NCBI GenBank assembly: GCA_934129885.1
Contig: CAKOWU010000005.1
Span: 1-64,000, forward strand
Direction of reading: 5' to 3'
Source of the DNA: an uncultured Bacilli bacterium
Lineage (GTDB): Bacteria > Bacillota_I > Bacilli_A > RF39 > UBA660
DNA length: 64,000 bases
Shown in pieces: positions 40,546 to 49,681 of the stretch (positions are counted from its first letter, which is position 1; the number at the start of each line of letters is the position of its first letter). The notes beneath the pieces were generated by a model, which saw nothing but the letters and a program-made list of their open reading frames with translations, had not been told where the DNA came from and searched no databases. The position numbers and the translations under genes were made by a program.

Positions 40546-41513
40546 ATGAATTACTTTTTGCCGCAGGTCCTGCGTAAATCCAGTTATGCGTAGCACTTTT
40601 ACTATAACATGATGATGTAGCACGATATGCATTTACACTTGTACATGCGGAATTGGTACTGGCTTTTACATAATCACTTGGATTCATTAATCCTACTTTA
40701 CCTTTCCATTTATACGTTTGTTCCTGCGATATTGTATTTGATAAATTGGTTTCGTTATATTTCGTTACTCCTACATTAAACATATGTGATACTATTAAAT
40801 TTTGAACATTACTACTTAAACTATTATACCAATCATTATTTAAATATGTATTTAATGTTGCTTCTGCATCTGGAAGATTATAAAGTGTTCCATTAACTTC
40901 TCTTGGCATTTGGGTTACATTTTTTCCATTGGTATCAAGTGTAGTTGTTTTACTTCCCCATACTTTACAACTACTTGAAGAATCACAATAATCTGTACTG
41001 GTAGTAGAATACCTAGCATTTCGAGTATCAAACTCTCTACCACCTATACTAACATTTTTTATTACCTTAAGTGTATTATCGCTTTCTACTGATATTATTC
41101 TATATGTATCTGTACCTAATGTAATATAGTTATTTGGGTTTGCTCCTCTATATACATATCTACCTGCTTCGGTAGAATCAGTATAGAGTCCGTCACCACT
41201 GGTAACTACTTTTGCTTTTAACATTTCTGTGGCAGCATTACTAGTATCTCCGCCAGTACTACCACTACTCCCCTCACTAGTAATATACAACGTAAGTAAG
41301 GCAAATTATTTCTTAAACTTGCAATTTTTTCACTTTTTTGTAATTTGACTTATATTTTAAATATTTTTAATTTTGATATGGCCTAAAAAAATTTTAATCA
41401 TATTTTATAATTATTTACAACAAAAAAAGGACAACCTCCATACTTTATTAATATTTTTTATCGAGTCTTTTACATTTTATGGTAAAATGAAAATAGAAAA
41501 ATGTTTCATTATG

Positions 41514-41991
41514 AATATAAATACATTAAACGATCTTGAAAAAATGCTTTCTGATGAAAAAATTAGTTACTACCTAGAATGCAAAAAAAACATACACAAT
41601 GACTGAATATGATCCACAGTATGTAGCACTCGCAGATAAAGCCGATAATCTTTATATGCACACCTTTAACGCCAATAGTCTTACCTACTTCTTTAAAACT
41701 CTAGACAATTATGATAATCAGTTACAAGATCCAAATTATACCGCAAACGTCATGCACACTATAGTAGAAAATAACAGTTATGAAATGTTAAGAGAAGACT
41801 TGAAATATATCATTAGTAGTATCTCTATAAATAACCTAAACCAGGTATATCAAATATACAAAAGATATAGTGAACTTACAGAAGAAAAATTTCCATATAA
41901 CTTAAGCAGCTTAAATACCTTAAATAAAATTACTAAAAAAACATACATTAATGAATATAACTACCCTAATCAAAATGTTAGAGCAAGATAA
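41514..41991 (+). pseudogene. Small helical protein gene split by a one-base shift at an A8 run
   Basis: Two frames lie end to end: 41514-41606 (from ATG, NINTLNDLEKMLSDEKISYY, ending TGA) and 41599-41991 (130 residues, TEYDPQYVALADKADNLYMH...). The second has no ribosome site. Removing one A from the run of eight at 41583-41590 joins them smoothly as YLECKKTYTMTEYDPQYVAL. The product would be a soluble, mostly helical protein of about 158 residues (YEMLREDLKYIISSISINNL; YQIYKRYSELTEEKFPYN). No family recognised. Either a pseudogene, a sequencing slip or a phase-variable gene. TGGTAAAAT just upstream (41470-41480 region) is a possible promoter. Confidence 0.5.
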
Positions 41992-42018
41992 AAATCCCTC
42001 AAAATTACGAGAGATTTT
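41991..42018. terminator. Bidirectional terminator
   Basis: AAAATCCCTC and GAGAGATTTT pair with one mismatch around an 8-nt loop, with T-runs on both sides. It lies between the + strand gene and the convergent ABC transporter gene. Confidence 0.75.
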
Positions 42019-42026
42019 TTTATTAT

Positions 42027-44342
42027 CTATAACTCAAACTGTGAATTATATAAATCAGCATAGAAACCATTTTGCTCCATTAACTCATCATGACTACCTT
42101 GTTCAATGATATTACCATCTTTCATAACAAGTATCAAATCAGCGTTCTTTATCGTAGATAACCTATGAGCAATAATAAATGAAGTCTTTCCTTCGGTTAA
42201 CTTATCCATTGCTTTTTGAACAAGTTCCTCACTTCTAGTATCAACATTACTAGTAGCCTCATCCAAAATCAAAAATGGACTTTCTTTAGTCATTGCTCTA
42301 GCAATAGTAAGTAATTGCCTTTGACCGGCCGAAATACTTTCACTATCAGATATCTTCGAATTATATCCATTTGGAAGTGTATTTATAAAGTGATCAAGCC
42401 CAACTATTTTAGAAACATCCTTCACTTTATCATCCGTTATATCTTGATTATACTTTATATTTTCCTTTACAGTTCCTTCAAATAACCAAGTATCTTGAAG
42501 TACCATAGTAAATAAACTGTGAATATTTTCCCTAGTTAAATCTTTAGTGGATATATTATCAATCTTAATATCACCACCATCGATTTCATAGAACCTCATT
42601 AATAAATTAACCATAGTAGTTTTACCAGCACCAGTAGGTCCTACAATAGCAACTTTTGATCCGGCTTTTATTTTAGCAGAAAAATCATTAATAGTAGGTT
42701 TATCATTTCCATCATACTTAAACATAACATGTTCAAACTCAATATTACCTACCACACTATTTTTATCTAACTTTTTAGTAGCATTTTCTTTAACCATTTC
42801 CTCTTCGTCTAAAAACTCAAATACACGTTCAGAAGCCGCTGCAGTTGACTGTAACTGTGTCATACCTTGTGCGATTTGCGAAAGCGGAGAAGTAAATAAT
42901 CTTACATAAGTAATAAACGCCACAATAACACCAAAAGTAATATGACCATTTAAAGTAAGAAGTGCACCAACAATACATACCGCAACATAACCAAAGTTAC
43001 CGATAAAGTTCATCATTGGCATCATTAACCCTGATAAAAATTGACTTTTTCTGTTCGCATCATATACCTTTTTATTATAAATATCAAACTTTTCATCAGC
43101 AAGTTCTTTACCATTGTAAGCCTTAACAACATTAAGCCCAGAATATATTTCCTCTATATGACCATTTAAATTTCCTAGTTCTGTCTGTCTTAATACAAAA
43201 TATTTTTGTGACTTACTTAAAACAAAACCCATAAATAAGAAACCAAATAAAGATGACACAATAGCAGTTATAGCCATTACCCAGTTAGTTACAAACATCA
43301 TTACAATTGTTCCTAAAAATAATGTTATCGCACTTACCAAAGACGCAAGTGACATATTCATTGACTGTGCAATCTGATCAACATCATTAGTTATTCTTGA
43401 TAAAATATCACCAGTTTGATGTTTATCAAAATATTTTAAAGGTAAATTATTAATCTTTTTAGTTATCTTTTTCCTTAAACTTCTAGCAAACTTATTAGAA
43501 ACAGTTGTCATAGCAAGTGACTGAATAAATGTAAACAAAGCACTTAAGAAATACAAGCAAGCAAGGAAGAAAGCAATACCCTTAATAGCCTTCATATCCA
43601 TTTGTGGTTTTACAACCTTTTGAATACTTTTAGGCATCTCGTCTATCTTTGAATAAAGTTCATTTACAGATGCATCTTTATCCATTTCACTCATTAAACT
43701 TAAAAATTTACTTTGGTCTTTTTTAGAAATTTTAACGCCATCTACACTGATATCTGTCAGTAGCACCTCCGCAAGATTTTGCGGTAACGTAGTATTTTCT
43801 CCATCAGTCATATTAAGTAAACTAACCTTATCAGCGGTAGTAACAATTACCCCATTATACTCTGAATCTGGAAGAATTTTTTCCAAAATTTTAGAATCTA
43901 ATTCAGCAATAGAAGTTATATTATCTTGAAGACTAGGTAAAATATTATTGAATTTTTCCTTTGCCTCCGCAGAAATATCTTCATCCTGCATTATCTCTAA
44001 TATAGTAGTTTGATCTAGCTTTATATCAAGTATCTGCGGTATTTTCTCCCTCAAAGTATCTTTATCCAAACTTTTCTGTATCGTTTTAGATATCTCCGAT
44101 AAATTATCTTTATTAATCACTAATCCATCAGATATCTCATCAGTTAACTTCGAAAGCTTATTTGGAGCCATTATTGAAAGTATAGCCCCAAGTACGGCAA
44201 GTACTAATGCAATACCAATTAATATTTTAAACGGATTTAATTCCTTAAATAATCTTTTAATAGCACTTTTAAAATCTTTTGCTTTTTCACCAGCACCCCC
44301 TCTGCCAGGAGGCCCTGGATGACGATTTTCTTTATTACTCAT
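42027..44342 (-). CDS. Heterodimeric ABC exporter subunit with extracytoplasmic insertion
   Basis: The protein is 771 residues, about 180 longer than a standard half-exporter. After a proline/glycine-rich start (HPGPPGRGGAGEK) and the first helix (about 39-58) an extra ~190-residue domain intervenes before the remaining transmembrane helices. The nucleotide-binding domain has Walker A GPTGAGKTTMVNL, a degenerate signature SISAGQRQLL, Walker B LILDEATSNVD with the catalytic glutamate, and the switch histidine IIAHRLSTI. It overlaps its partner by 8 bp. Together they form a LmrCD/BmrCD-like pair with one full catalytic site. Substrate unknown; drugs or lipids are typical. Confidence 0.92.
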   Translation of the reverse strand: MSNKENRHPGPPGRGGAGEKAKDFKSAIKRLFKELNPFKILIGIALVLAVLGAILSIMAPNKLSKLTDEISDGLVINKDNLSEISKTIQKSLDKDTLREKIPQILDIKLDQTTILEIMQDEDISAEAKEKFNNILPSLQDNITSIAELDSKILEKILPDSEYNGVIVTTADKVSLLNMTDGENTTLPQNLAEVLLTDISVDGVKISKKDQSKFLSLMSEMDKDASVNELYSKIDEMPKSIQKVVKPQMDMKAIKGIAFFLACLYFLSALFTFIQSLAMTTVSNKFARSLRKKITKKINNLPLKYFDKHQTGDILSRITNDVDQIAQSMNMSLASLVSAITLFLGTIVMMFVTNWVMAITAIVSSLFGFLFMGFVLSKSQKYFVLRQTELGNLNGHIEEIYSGLNVVKAYNGKELADEKFDIYNKKVYDANRKSQFLSGLMMPMMNFIGNFGYVAVCIVGALLTLNGHITFGVIVAFITYVRLFTSPLSQIAQGMTQLQSTAAASERVFEFLDEEEMVKENATKKLDKNSVVGNIEFEHVMFKYDGNDKPTINDFSAKIKAGSKVAIVGPTGAGKTTMVNLLMRFYEIDGGDIKIDNISTKDLTRENIHSLFTMVLQDTWLFEGTVKENIKYNQDITDDKVKDVSKIVGLDHFINTLPNGYNSKISDSESISAGQRQLLTIARAMTKESPFLILDEATSNVDTRSEELVQKAMDKLTEGKTSFIIAHRLSTIKNADLILVMKDGNIIEQGSHDELMEQNGFYADLYNSQFEL

Positions 44343-46095
44343 TTTCTAGTTCCTCCTCCGTTAATTGTGATAAAGCAATTTGCTTATAAACTTCGCATGA
44401 TTTTAATAATTCTTTATGTGTTCCCATACCAACACATTTACCAGAATCTAAAACAATAATCTTATCAGCATTCATAATTGTACCAATTCTTTGAGCTACA
44501 ATTAAACTAGTAGCATTCTTCGTATAATCTTTAAGAGCCTTTCTTAAAGTCGCATCAGTCTTATAATCTAAAGCCGAGAAAGAATCGTCAAATATATATA
44601 TTTCTGGATCTTTCGCAATGGCTCTAGCAATAGAAAGTCTTTGCTTCTGACCACCAGAAACATTAGTACCACCTCTTGCGATATGACTATCAAGTCCATC
44701 GTCCATTTTAGATATAAACTCTTCTGCTTGTGCTACCTTTGTCGCTGCCTCTATCTCTTTCATACCTTTATTTTTAGAATCTTTACCGTAAGTAACATTC
44801 TCTTTTATCGTGCCGTCGAACATAACAGCCTTTTGAGGAACATAACCAAGTAATGAATAAAGATATTCTTCCGTGTAATCTTTAACATTTACTCCATCAA
44901 TTAACACCTCTCCCTCAGTAGCGTCATAAAACCTAGGTACTAAATTTATTAAAGTACTCTTACCACTACCAGTAGAGCCAATAAAAGCAACAGTATCTCC
45001 TTTATTTGCCTTAAAAGAAATATTTCTAATCAAATACTCTTCAGCATCTGGATATTTAAACGATACATTTTTAAATTCAACCGTACCCTCTTCACCAGTC
45101 GTATTATGATTTAGTTTACCATAAGTTATAGATTCTTTAGTATTTAAAACTTCATTAATACGTTTCGCAGATACCTGTGCTCTTGGAAGTAGCATAAATA
45201 TCATAGCCAGCATTAGAAAGGCCATTATTACCTGCATAGCATATGAAGAGAACACTATCATATTACCAAATAATTCTAATTTGTCAGCCATTAAAGAGTC
45301 CTTAATCAAATAAGCCCCTACAAAATATATTGACAACGTTAAATAATACATAACAAGATACATAATAGGACTTAATACCGCAAAAGTTCTTTGGTTAAAC
45401 ATTTGCGTTTTTGTAAGTTTAGTATTAACCATATCAAACTTACCTTCTTGATAATCTTCAGCATTAAAAGCTCTTACAACTCTTATTCCATTTAAATTTT
45501 CTCTAGTAACTCCATTAATCTTGTCAGTTAACTTTTGGACAATTTTAAATCTAGGCATAACAATAATTGTAAGAATACCAATAGTAAGTAGTAAAATTCC
45601 TACAGCCACAGCAGTAAGCATACTCCACTCTGTACTCTTATTAAGTATTTTTGTAATAGCCCATATTGCCGTAATAGGTGCCTTAATAAGCATCTGTAAT
45701 CCCATACCAATAAGCATCTCTACTTGCGTTATATCATTTGTAGTTCTTGTAATAAGACTACTAGTCTGAAAACTTTTAGTCTCATGTAATCCAAGATTTA
45801 ATACCTTATCAAATAACCTTTTCCTTGTTTTAAGCGAAAACTTCGCAGATAAACCCGCAATTAAATAACCAGTACCCACCGCGAGTAATAAACTACCAAA
45901 GGCACATAGTAGCATATATCCGCCATTAAGTAAAATATCATGCATTTTACTACCTTCAGTTTGTACAAGAACTGTTATCTCTTGCATATAATCTGGCAAC
46001 TTTAAATCCAGCCATACTTGACCAAATATCAACCAGAAGATAATAAACACGGTAAACCACTCTAATTTACCGAATACTTTTAATAGTTTTAGCAT
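44335..46095 (-). CDS. Heterodimeric ABC exporter subunit with degenerate site
   Basis: A 586-residue half-exporter with six transmembrane helices (about 15-310). The ATP-binding domain has Walker A GSTGSGKSTLINL, a canonical signature NVSGGQKQRLSIARA, and Walker B IYIFDDSFSALD in which aspartate replaces the catalytic glutamate; the switch residue region reads IVAQRIGTI, with glutamine in place of histidine. These changes define the non-catalytic site of heterodimeric exporters, completed by the canonical partner downstream. The start follows AGGAGG. Translation is coupled to the next gene by an 8-bp overlap. Confidence 0.92.
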   Translation of the reverse strand: MLKLLKVFGKLEWFTVFIIFWLIFGQVWLDLKLPDYMQEITVLVQTEGSKMHDILLNGGYMLLCAFGSLLLAVGTGYLIAGLSAKFSLKTRKRLFDKVLNLGLHETKSFQTSSLITRTTNDITQVEMLIGMGLQMLIKAPITAIWAITKILNKSTEWSMLTAVAVGILLLTIGILTIIVMPRFKIVQKLTDKINGVTRENLNGIRVVRAFNAEDYQEGKFDMVNTKLTKTQMFNQRTFAVLSPIMYLVMYYLTLSIYFVGAYLIKDSLMADKLELFGNMIVFSSYAMQVIMAFLMLAMIFMLLPRAQVSAKRINEVLNTKESITYGKLNHNTTGEEGTVEFKNVSFKYPDAEEYLIRNISFKANKGDTVAFIGSTGSGKSTLINLVPRFYDATEGEVLIDGVNVKDYTEEYLYSLLGYVPQKAVMFDGTIKENVTYGKDSKNKGMKEIEAATKVAQAEEFISKMDDGLDSHIARGGTNVSGGQKQRLSIARAIAKDPEIYIFDDSFSALDYKTDATLRKALKDYTKNATSLIVAQRIGTIMNADKIIVLDSGKCVGMGTHKELLKSCEVYKQIALSQLTEEELENE

Positions 46096-46105
46096 TTTCT
46101 CCTCC

Positions 46106-46528
46106 TTATAAAATTATTTCAACTTTTTGTTTCCTTAAACATAAAAATTTCACTCTATTCCCACACGTTGGACATTTAGCGTTCTTCACACCTCTTTCCG
46201 CAGGCAGTGGTAATCTAAGTATTGTTTTACATTTATGACATTTCTTATATATATGTTCTTTATCATTATTTGCTTTAAATGGATGTTTAATTCTATCTTT
46301 TATTTTTAAATATAAATTATTCTCGTATCTTCTGCGTATTACATTTTTAGAAAAGAATCTATAAAACATAAATACAATAACAAGCGTCTCTACATAAAAA
46401 ATTATAACAGAATTTGCAAATAAATTTACAAACAATAAAATGACATATAGAAAGAATAAGAAATTATATAAATTATCAGGTCCATTTCTATCTATCATAA
46501 ACTTATTAAATTTGTATAGCCACTTCAC
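46106..46528 (-). CDS. Membrane protein with C-terminal zinc ribbon
   Basis: A 140-residue protein with two hydrophobic helices (about 22-60) and a cytosolic C-terminal zinc ribbon with two CxxC pairs: KKCHKCKTILRLPLP and AKCPTCGNRVKFLC. This layout is common in small Bacillota membrane proteins without known function. It overlaps the upstream YugP-type protease gene by 4 bp, and precedes the ABC pair by about 10 bp, so the four genes may form one unit. Confidence 0.75.
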   Translation of the reverse strand: MKWLYKFNKFMIDRNGPDNLYNFLFFLYVILLFVNLFANSVIIFYVETLVIVFMFYRFFSKNVIRRRYENNLYLKIKDRIKHPFKANNDKEHIYKKCHKCKTILRLPLPAERGVKNAKCPTCGNRVKFLCLRKQKVEIIL

Positions 46529-47211
46529 CTTTCATCATCACTTCTTCCAAATATAAGTATTAATCTCAAAATTTCTAAAACAGTCGATGCCACAGAAGCA
46601 ACATAAGTTAAAGCCGCCGCCACAAGCATAGTCTTACCTTGTGAGAGTTCCGTGCTATTTAATAAATGAGCATAATCAAGTTCTTTTAAAGCCCTTTTAG
46701 ATGCATCAATCTCAACTGGTAATGTTACAACCTGAAATAATAAAATAACAACTTCCATAATAATACCAAGCCAAATCAAGTTTACAGAAGACGCAAGAAC
46801 ACCTATCAAAATTGCAAAATAACCAGCATAAGATGCAAAAGTAGTTATCGGTACTAAAGCACTTCTAATACGCATAAAAGTATAATTATTCTTATCTTGA
46901 ATAGCATGTCCACATTCATGAGCCGCAACCGCTACAGCTCCAACAGACGCATTACTATAAACATCAGTAGAAAGTCTAATTACCTTATTTGAAGGATCAT
47001 AGTGGTCAGTTAAATTTCCTTCGGTTTCTACTACCTCGATATTGCTTAAACCATTTTTATCTAATATGTATCTAGCGGCCTCTTTACCAGTTATAGCCCT
47101 TTCATTCATTACTTTTGAATACTTTTTATATGAAGCATTAACAAAAATACTAGCGGCCACAGTGATAATTAAAGCAATTATTGTAAGCCCATAATATATT
47201 AAAAAATCCAT
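46525..47211 (-). CDS. YugP-type zinc metallopeptidase
   Basis: From the ATG at 47211, 5 bp after GAGGTGA, the protein is 228 residues. It has an N-terminal helix, a metalloprotease core with HECGH (AAHECGHAIQDKNNYTFM) at about residue 110, conserved upstream DHYDPSNKVIRLSTDVY, and two more hydrophobic segments (IWLGIIMEVVILLFQVVTLP; TYVASVASTVLEILRLIL). PVEIDASKRALKEL is another family hallmark. It is an integral-membrane protease of the YugP family, with possible roles in membrane protein quality control. TATAAT at 47231-47236 is a likely -10. Confidence 0.9.
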   Translation of the reverse strand: MDFLIYYGLTIIALIITVAASIFVNASYKKYSKVMNERAITGKEAARYILDKNGLSNIEVVETEGNLTDHYDPSNKVIRLSTDVYSNASVGAVAVAAHECGHAIQDKNNYTFMRIRSALVPITTFASYAGYFAILIGVLASSVNLIWLGIIMEVVILLFQVVTLPVEIDASKRALKELDYAHLLNSTELSQGKTMLVAAALTYVASVASTVLEILRLILIFGRSDDER

Positions 47212-47236
47212 CCAATTCACCTCTGATAACATTATA

Positions 47237-47565
47237 TTTCATAAATATTAATAAATTATGTAAATTTTATTAAGAATTATTAAAATGACAACTTTTATTC
47301 GTAAAATATCATACATTAGTACACTAATCAATATTTTTTATAATTTTTTAACTACACTACCACAAATAATAATTCTATATATAGTAAATGAATTTTGATA
47401 TAGAACTATAAAATAAATACATGTCTTTATTTATTTCAATTCTTAATAATAGATTATTTTGTCATACTATATTATGTCGAGTTCTACATAAACTATAAAA
47501 GTGCGTTAGTTTTTAAACAAGATTTTATCAATCATCATTTATTAACTTACGCACTTCTTATCATT
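47237..47565. other. AT-rich spacer with an inverted repeat
   Basis: No gene is seen in these 330 bases. The only structure is an inverted repeat near the right end: AAGTGCGTtAGTT (47499-47511) and AACTtACGCACTT (47544-47556), 8 bp plus 4 bp around a mismatch with a ~32-nt loop, followed on the minus strand by TTTATAG. It lies 10 bp beyond the cls stop and is probably its terminator or an mRNA-end structure. Confidence 0.5.
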
Positions 47566-49071
47566 TTAAAATAATGGAGCAAAAAGTCTTAATATAGATT
47601 GCCATATTCTCTTAAATATACAAGATTTAACATCTTTATCATTTAACTCTTTACAAACTTTTAACGTTTGAGTCATATCTTCTTTTACATTAGCTATTTC
47701 TTTTACATCTTCCATATAAATACCATTTTCAAAGTGTAAATATAAACTTCTATAATCCATGTTAATTGTTCCAACGACTGCTCTTTTATCATCTGAAACA
47801 TATACTTTAGAATGTACAAATCCTTTCGTAAACTTATATATTTTAACCCCACTGTTGTGTAACAGTTCAAAAAATGATGATGTTTGAGTATAAACAATCT
47901 TTTTATCAGGAATACCAGGTACTATAATTCTTACATCTACGCCTCTTTTAGCAGCCCTAATTAAAGTATTTGTCATATCACTATCTATTATTAAATATGG
48001 TGTCATAATATACAAATACCTTTTAGCACTATTAATCATATTTATATAAACGTCTTCTCCAATTAAATCCTTATGCAATGGAGCAACTCCATAAGGGACA
48101 ACATAGCCATCTTGTTTTTTAGTATTTTTAAACTCATGTTTAAATTTAAGTATATCTTTATCTTCTTTAACATTAGCATTCCACATTGTTAAAAACATTA
48201 CTGTTAAATTCCAAATAGCCTCACCCTCTATTTTTATACCATTGTCTTTCCATATACCAAATTTGCTATTTACATTTATATATTCATCACTTAAATTAAC
48301 TCCCCCAGAAAAAGCTACTTTTCCATCTATAATAGTCATCTTACGATGATCACGATTATTCATAAAAATACCTCTAAAAGGACTTACCTTATTAAAAGAA
48401 ATACATTTAATGCCCATCTTCTTTAGTTCATTAGGATAATCTGCCGATAGCATAGCAATACTTCCCATATCATCATAAAGTATTCTAATCTCAACTCCCT
48501 TTGATGCTTTTTCTTTTAATATTTCTAATATCCCATCCCACATTTGGCCTTTATTAATTATAAAGTATTCCATAAAAATAAATTTTTCAGCCTTTTTAAG
48601 TTCTTTTAATAATTCAGGGTAAAACGTTTCTCCATAATCATAATAAGTGACTTCATTATTTTTAGTTACAGGATATTTAGATCTGTCAATAATATATTTT
48701 AAATTATCCAAATCATTGTCATCAATTTCTTTTCTAATCTTAGCATCTTGTTTTAAATATTGTTGATACTCTTTTTCACTTTTAAAAATACTTTTAAGTA
48801 ATTTACTTCTTGTATAATTTGAACTAAGTGTTATAAGTAAAATTGTTCCTAATATAGGAAATAAAAGTATAAGTATTATCCAAGGTAAATCACTAGATAT
48901 TCTTGTACTATCTTTCAAAATTTTTAAAACTATCAAAATACTTAAAATTTCATAAACCACCCCTATAATGGCTATATGCTCACGGAAAAAGAGTTGAACT
49001 GCTATAGCAAATCCCAATTGCAGTAAAACACCGATAACAACAATTACCACCCTTTTTATAGCTGTAATCAT
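47566..49071 (-). CDS. cls: Cardiolipin synthase
   Basis: A 501-residue phospholipase-D-superfamily enzyme that condenses two phosphatidylglycerols into cardiolipin. Two N-terminal transmembrane helices (about 7-28, 34-52) and a third near 63-83 precede two HKD motifs: NRDHRKMTIIDGKVAFSGG and KGFVHSKVYVSDDKRAVVGT, both with His, Lys and Asp intact. Length is normal. The start follows AAGTGAG. Tandem direct repeats upstream (49143-49164) suggest regulation. Confidence 0.96.
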   Translation of the reverse strand: MITAIKRVVIVVIGVLLQLGFAIAVQLFFREHIAIIGVVYEILSILIVLKILKDSTRISSDLPWIILILLFPILGTILLITLSSNYTRSKLLKSIFKSEKEYQQYLKQDAKIRKEIDDNDLDNLKYIIDRSKYPVTKNNEVTYYDYGETFYPELLKELKKAEKFIFMEYFIINKGQMWDGILEILKEKASKGVEIRILYDDMGSIAMLSADYPNELKKMGIKCISFNKVSPFRGIFMNNRDHRKMTIIDGKVAFSGGVNLSDEYINVNSKFGIWKDNGIKIEGEAIWNLTVMFLTMWNANVKEDKDILKFKHEFKNTKKQDGYVVPYGVAPLHKDLIGEDVYINMINSAKRYLYIMTPYLIIDSDMTNTLIRAAKRGVDVRIIVPGIPDKKIVYTQTSSFFELLHNSGVKIYKFTKGFVHSKVYVSDDKRAVVGTINMDYRSLYLHFENGIYMEDVKEIANVKEDMTQTLKVCKELNDKDVKSCIFKRIWQSILRLFAPLF

Positions 49072-49142
49072 AAATACTCACTTCCATTTATTTCATATTT
49101 TGTCACGCATGCAGCGTCCCTGTTCTATCCATAATATACCAT

Positions 49143-49164
49143 ATGTCACTGTAAATGTCACTGT
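49143..49164. promoter_or_regulatory. Tandem direct repeat upstream of cls, operator candidate
   Basis: ATGTCACTGT occurs twice with a 2-bp gap (49143-49152 and 49155-49164), a 12-bp period close to one helical turn, about 75 bp before the cls start. On the minus strand TATTAT follows the inner copy. Tandem decamers of this type are typical of response-regulator sites. Confidence 0.45.
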
Positions 49165-49180
49165 ATTTTAATCATATTAC

Positions 49181-49208
49181 AAAAAAAGAAAGTTAACACC
49201 TAACTCTC
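49181..49208 (-). terminator. Terminator of the Tad-like island
   Basis: GAGAGTTA and TAACTTTC (minus strand, one G-U) form an 8-bp stem with a 5-nt loop, followed by seven T. It ends the 13.5-kb gene run. Confidence 0.8.
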
Positions 49209-49235
49209 TAATTATATCTTATCTATTAAACTTAC

Positions 49236-49661
49236 CTAGGCACTAGCCTCGCCAGTACTTTCTGAAGTATCTGTACCTTCATCAGTTCCAGCCTCAACAC
49301 CTGTGATAAACTTCTTACTACAAGCCCACGTATCATTAGTAGTACCATTAGTATTATTTGAGTCTGCCTCAACTCCCGCAAGTAAATTTACAACAAGTTG
49401 AACAATAACAACTATCAAAAATACCAAGATACCAGATACAAGTCTTTGTATAAATGCTTTACGATACTTTTTAACATCGTCTTCGCTTTTAGCAATAACA
49501 CTTCTAGCAAAGTCTAGCATTCCCCATATAATTAATAATACAGGAACGACTATCTTAATAATTCTAATAATAAGTGCAACTACATTAAAAAGTTCATTAG
49601 GAACCGCAATTCCTCCGCACATAGTCGTGTTCTCAGTTATAATATCTAACACTTCTAGCAT
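49236..49661 (-). CDS. VirB2/TrbC-like two-helix membrane protein, copy 3
   Basis: A 141-residue protein of the same family as the two genes upstream. An N-terminal stretch with a cysteine (TTMCGGIAVPNELFNVV) leads to helix 1 (IIKIVVPVLLIIWGMLDFARSVI), a charged cytosolic-type loop (AKSEDDVKKYRKAFIQRL) and helix 2 (VSGILVFLIVVIVQLVVNLLAG), then a long polar tail rich in Asn, Thr, Glu and Ser. Two hydrophobic helices with a short charged loop is the layout of VirB2/TrbC pilins. The tail is unique to this copy. Ribosome site is weak (GAGAGAG). Confidence 0.75.
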   Translation of the reverse strand: MLEVLDIITENTTMCGGIAVPNELFNVVALIIRIIKIVVPVLLIIWGMLDFARSVIAKSEDDVKKYRKAFIQRLVSGILVFLIVVIVQLVVNLLAGVEADSNNTNGTTNDTWACSKKFITGVEAGTDEGTDTSESTGEASA

Positions 49662-49681
49662 ATAATCACTCTCTCTTTAAA

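Larger units (their letters stand above)
40367..41290 (-). pseudogene. Variable-region surface protein, 5'-damaged (DGR target candidate)
   Basis: About 307 codons are open but there is no proper start: the frame begins after a TAA with only a TTG available and no ribosome site. In the next frame upstream the bases spell KLQKSEKIASLRNNLPYL, which looks like the lost N-terminus, so a start loss plus frameshift is likely. The product would be extracellular: YRIISVESDNTLKVIKN, WYNSLSSNVQNLIVSHMFNVG, YKWKGKVGLMNPSDYV, paired cysteines, then a C-terminal module WTIAPYSGDGAFPVFYVDSD...GAAPILYLSSDISLEG...SPYTVG. This module is of the formylglycine/C-type-lectin-like type diversified by retroelements. 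The last 200 bp are GC-rich unlike the rest. Confidence 0.65.

Noticed and set aside
41373..41513. Longer N-terminus for the small + strand gene
   Set aside because: The upstream codons cross the probable promoter and have no ribosome site; composition there is not protein-like.
47499..47556. Inverted repeat as insertion-sequence ends or an attachment site
   Set aside because: Only ~32 bp lies between the arms, no transposase or target duplication is present, and the position right after cls fits a transcript-end structure.
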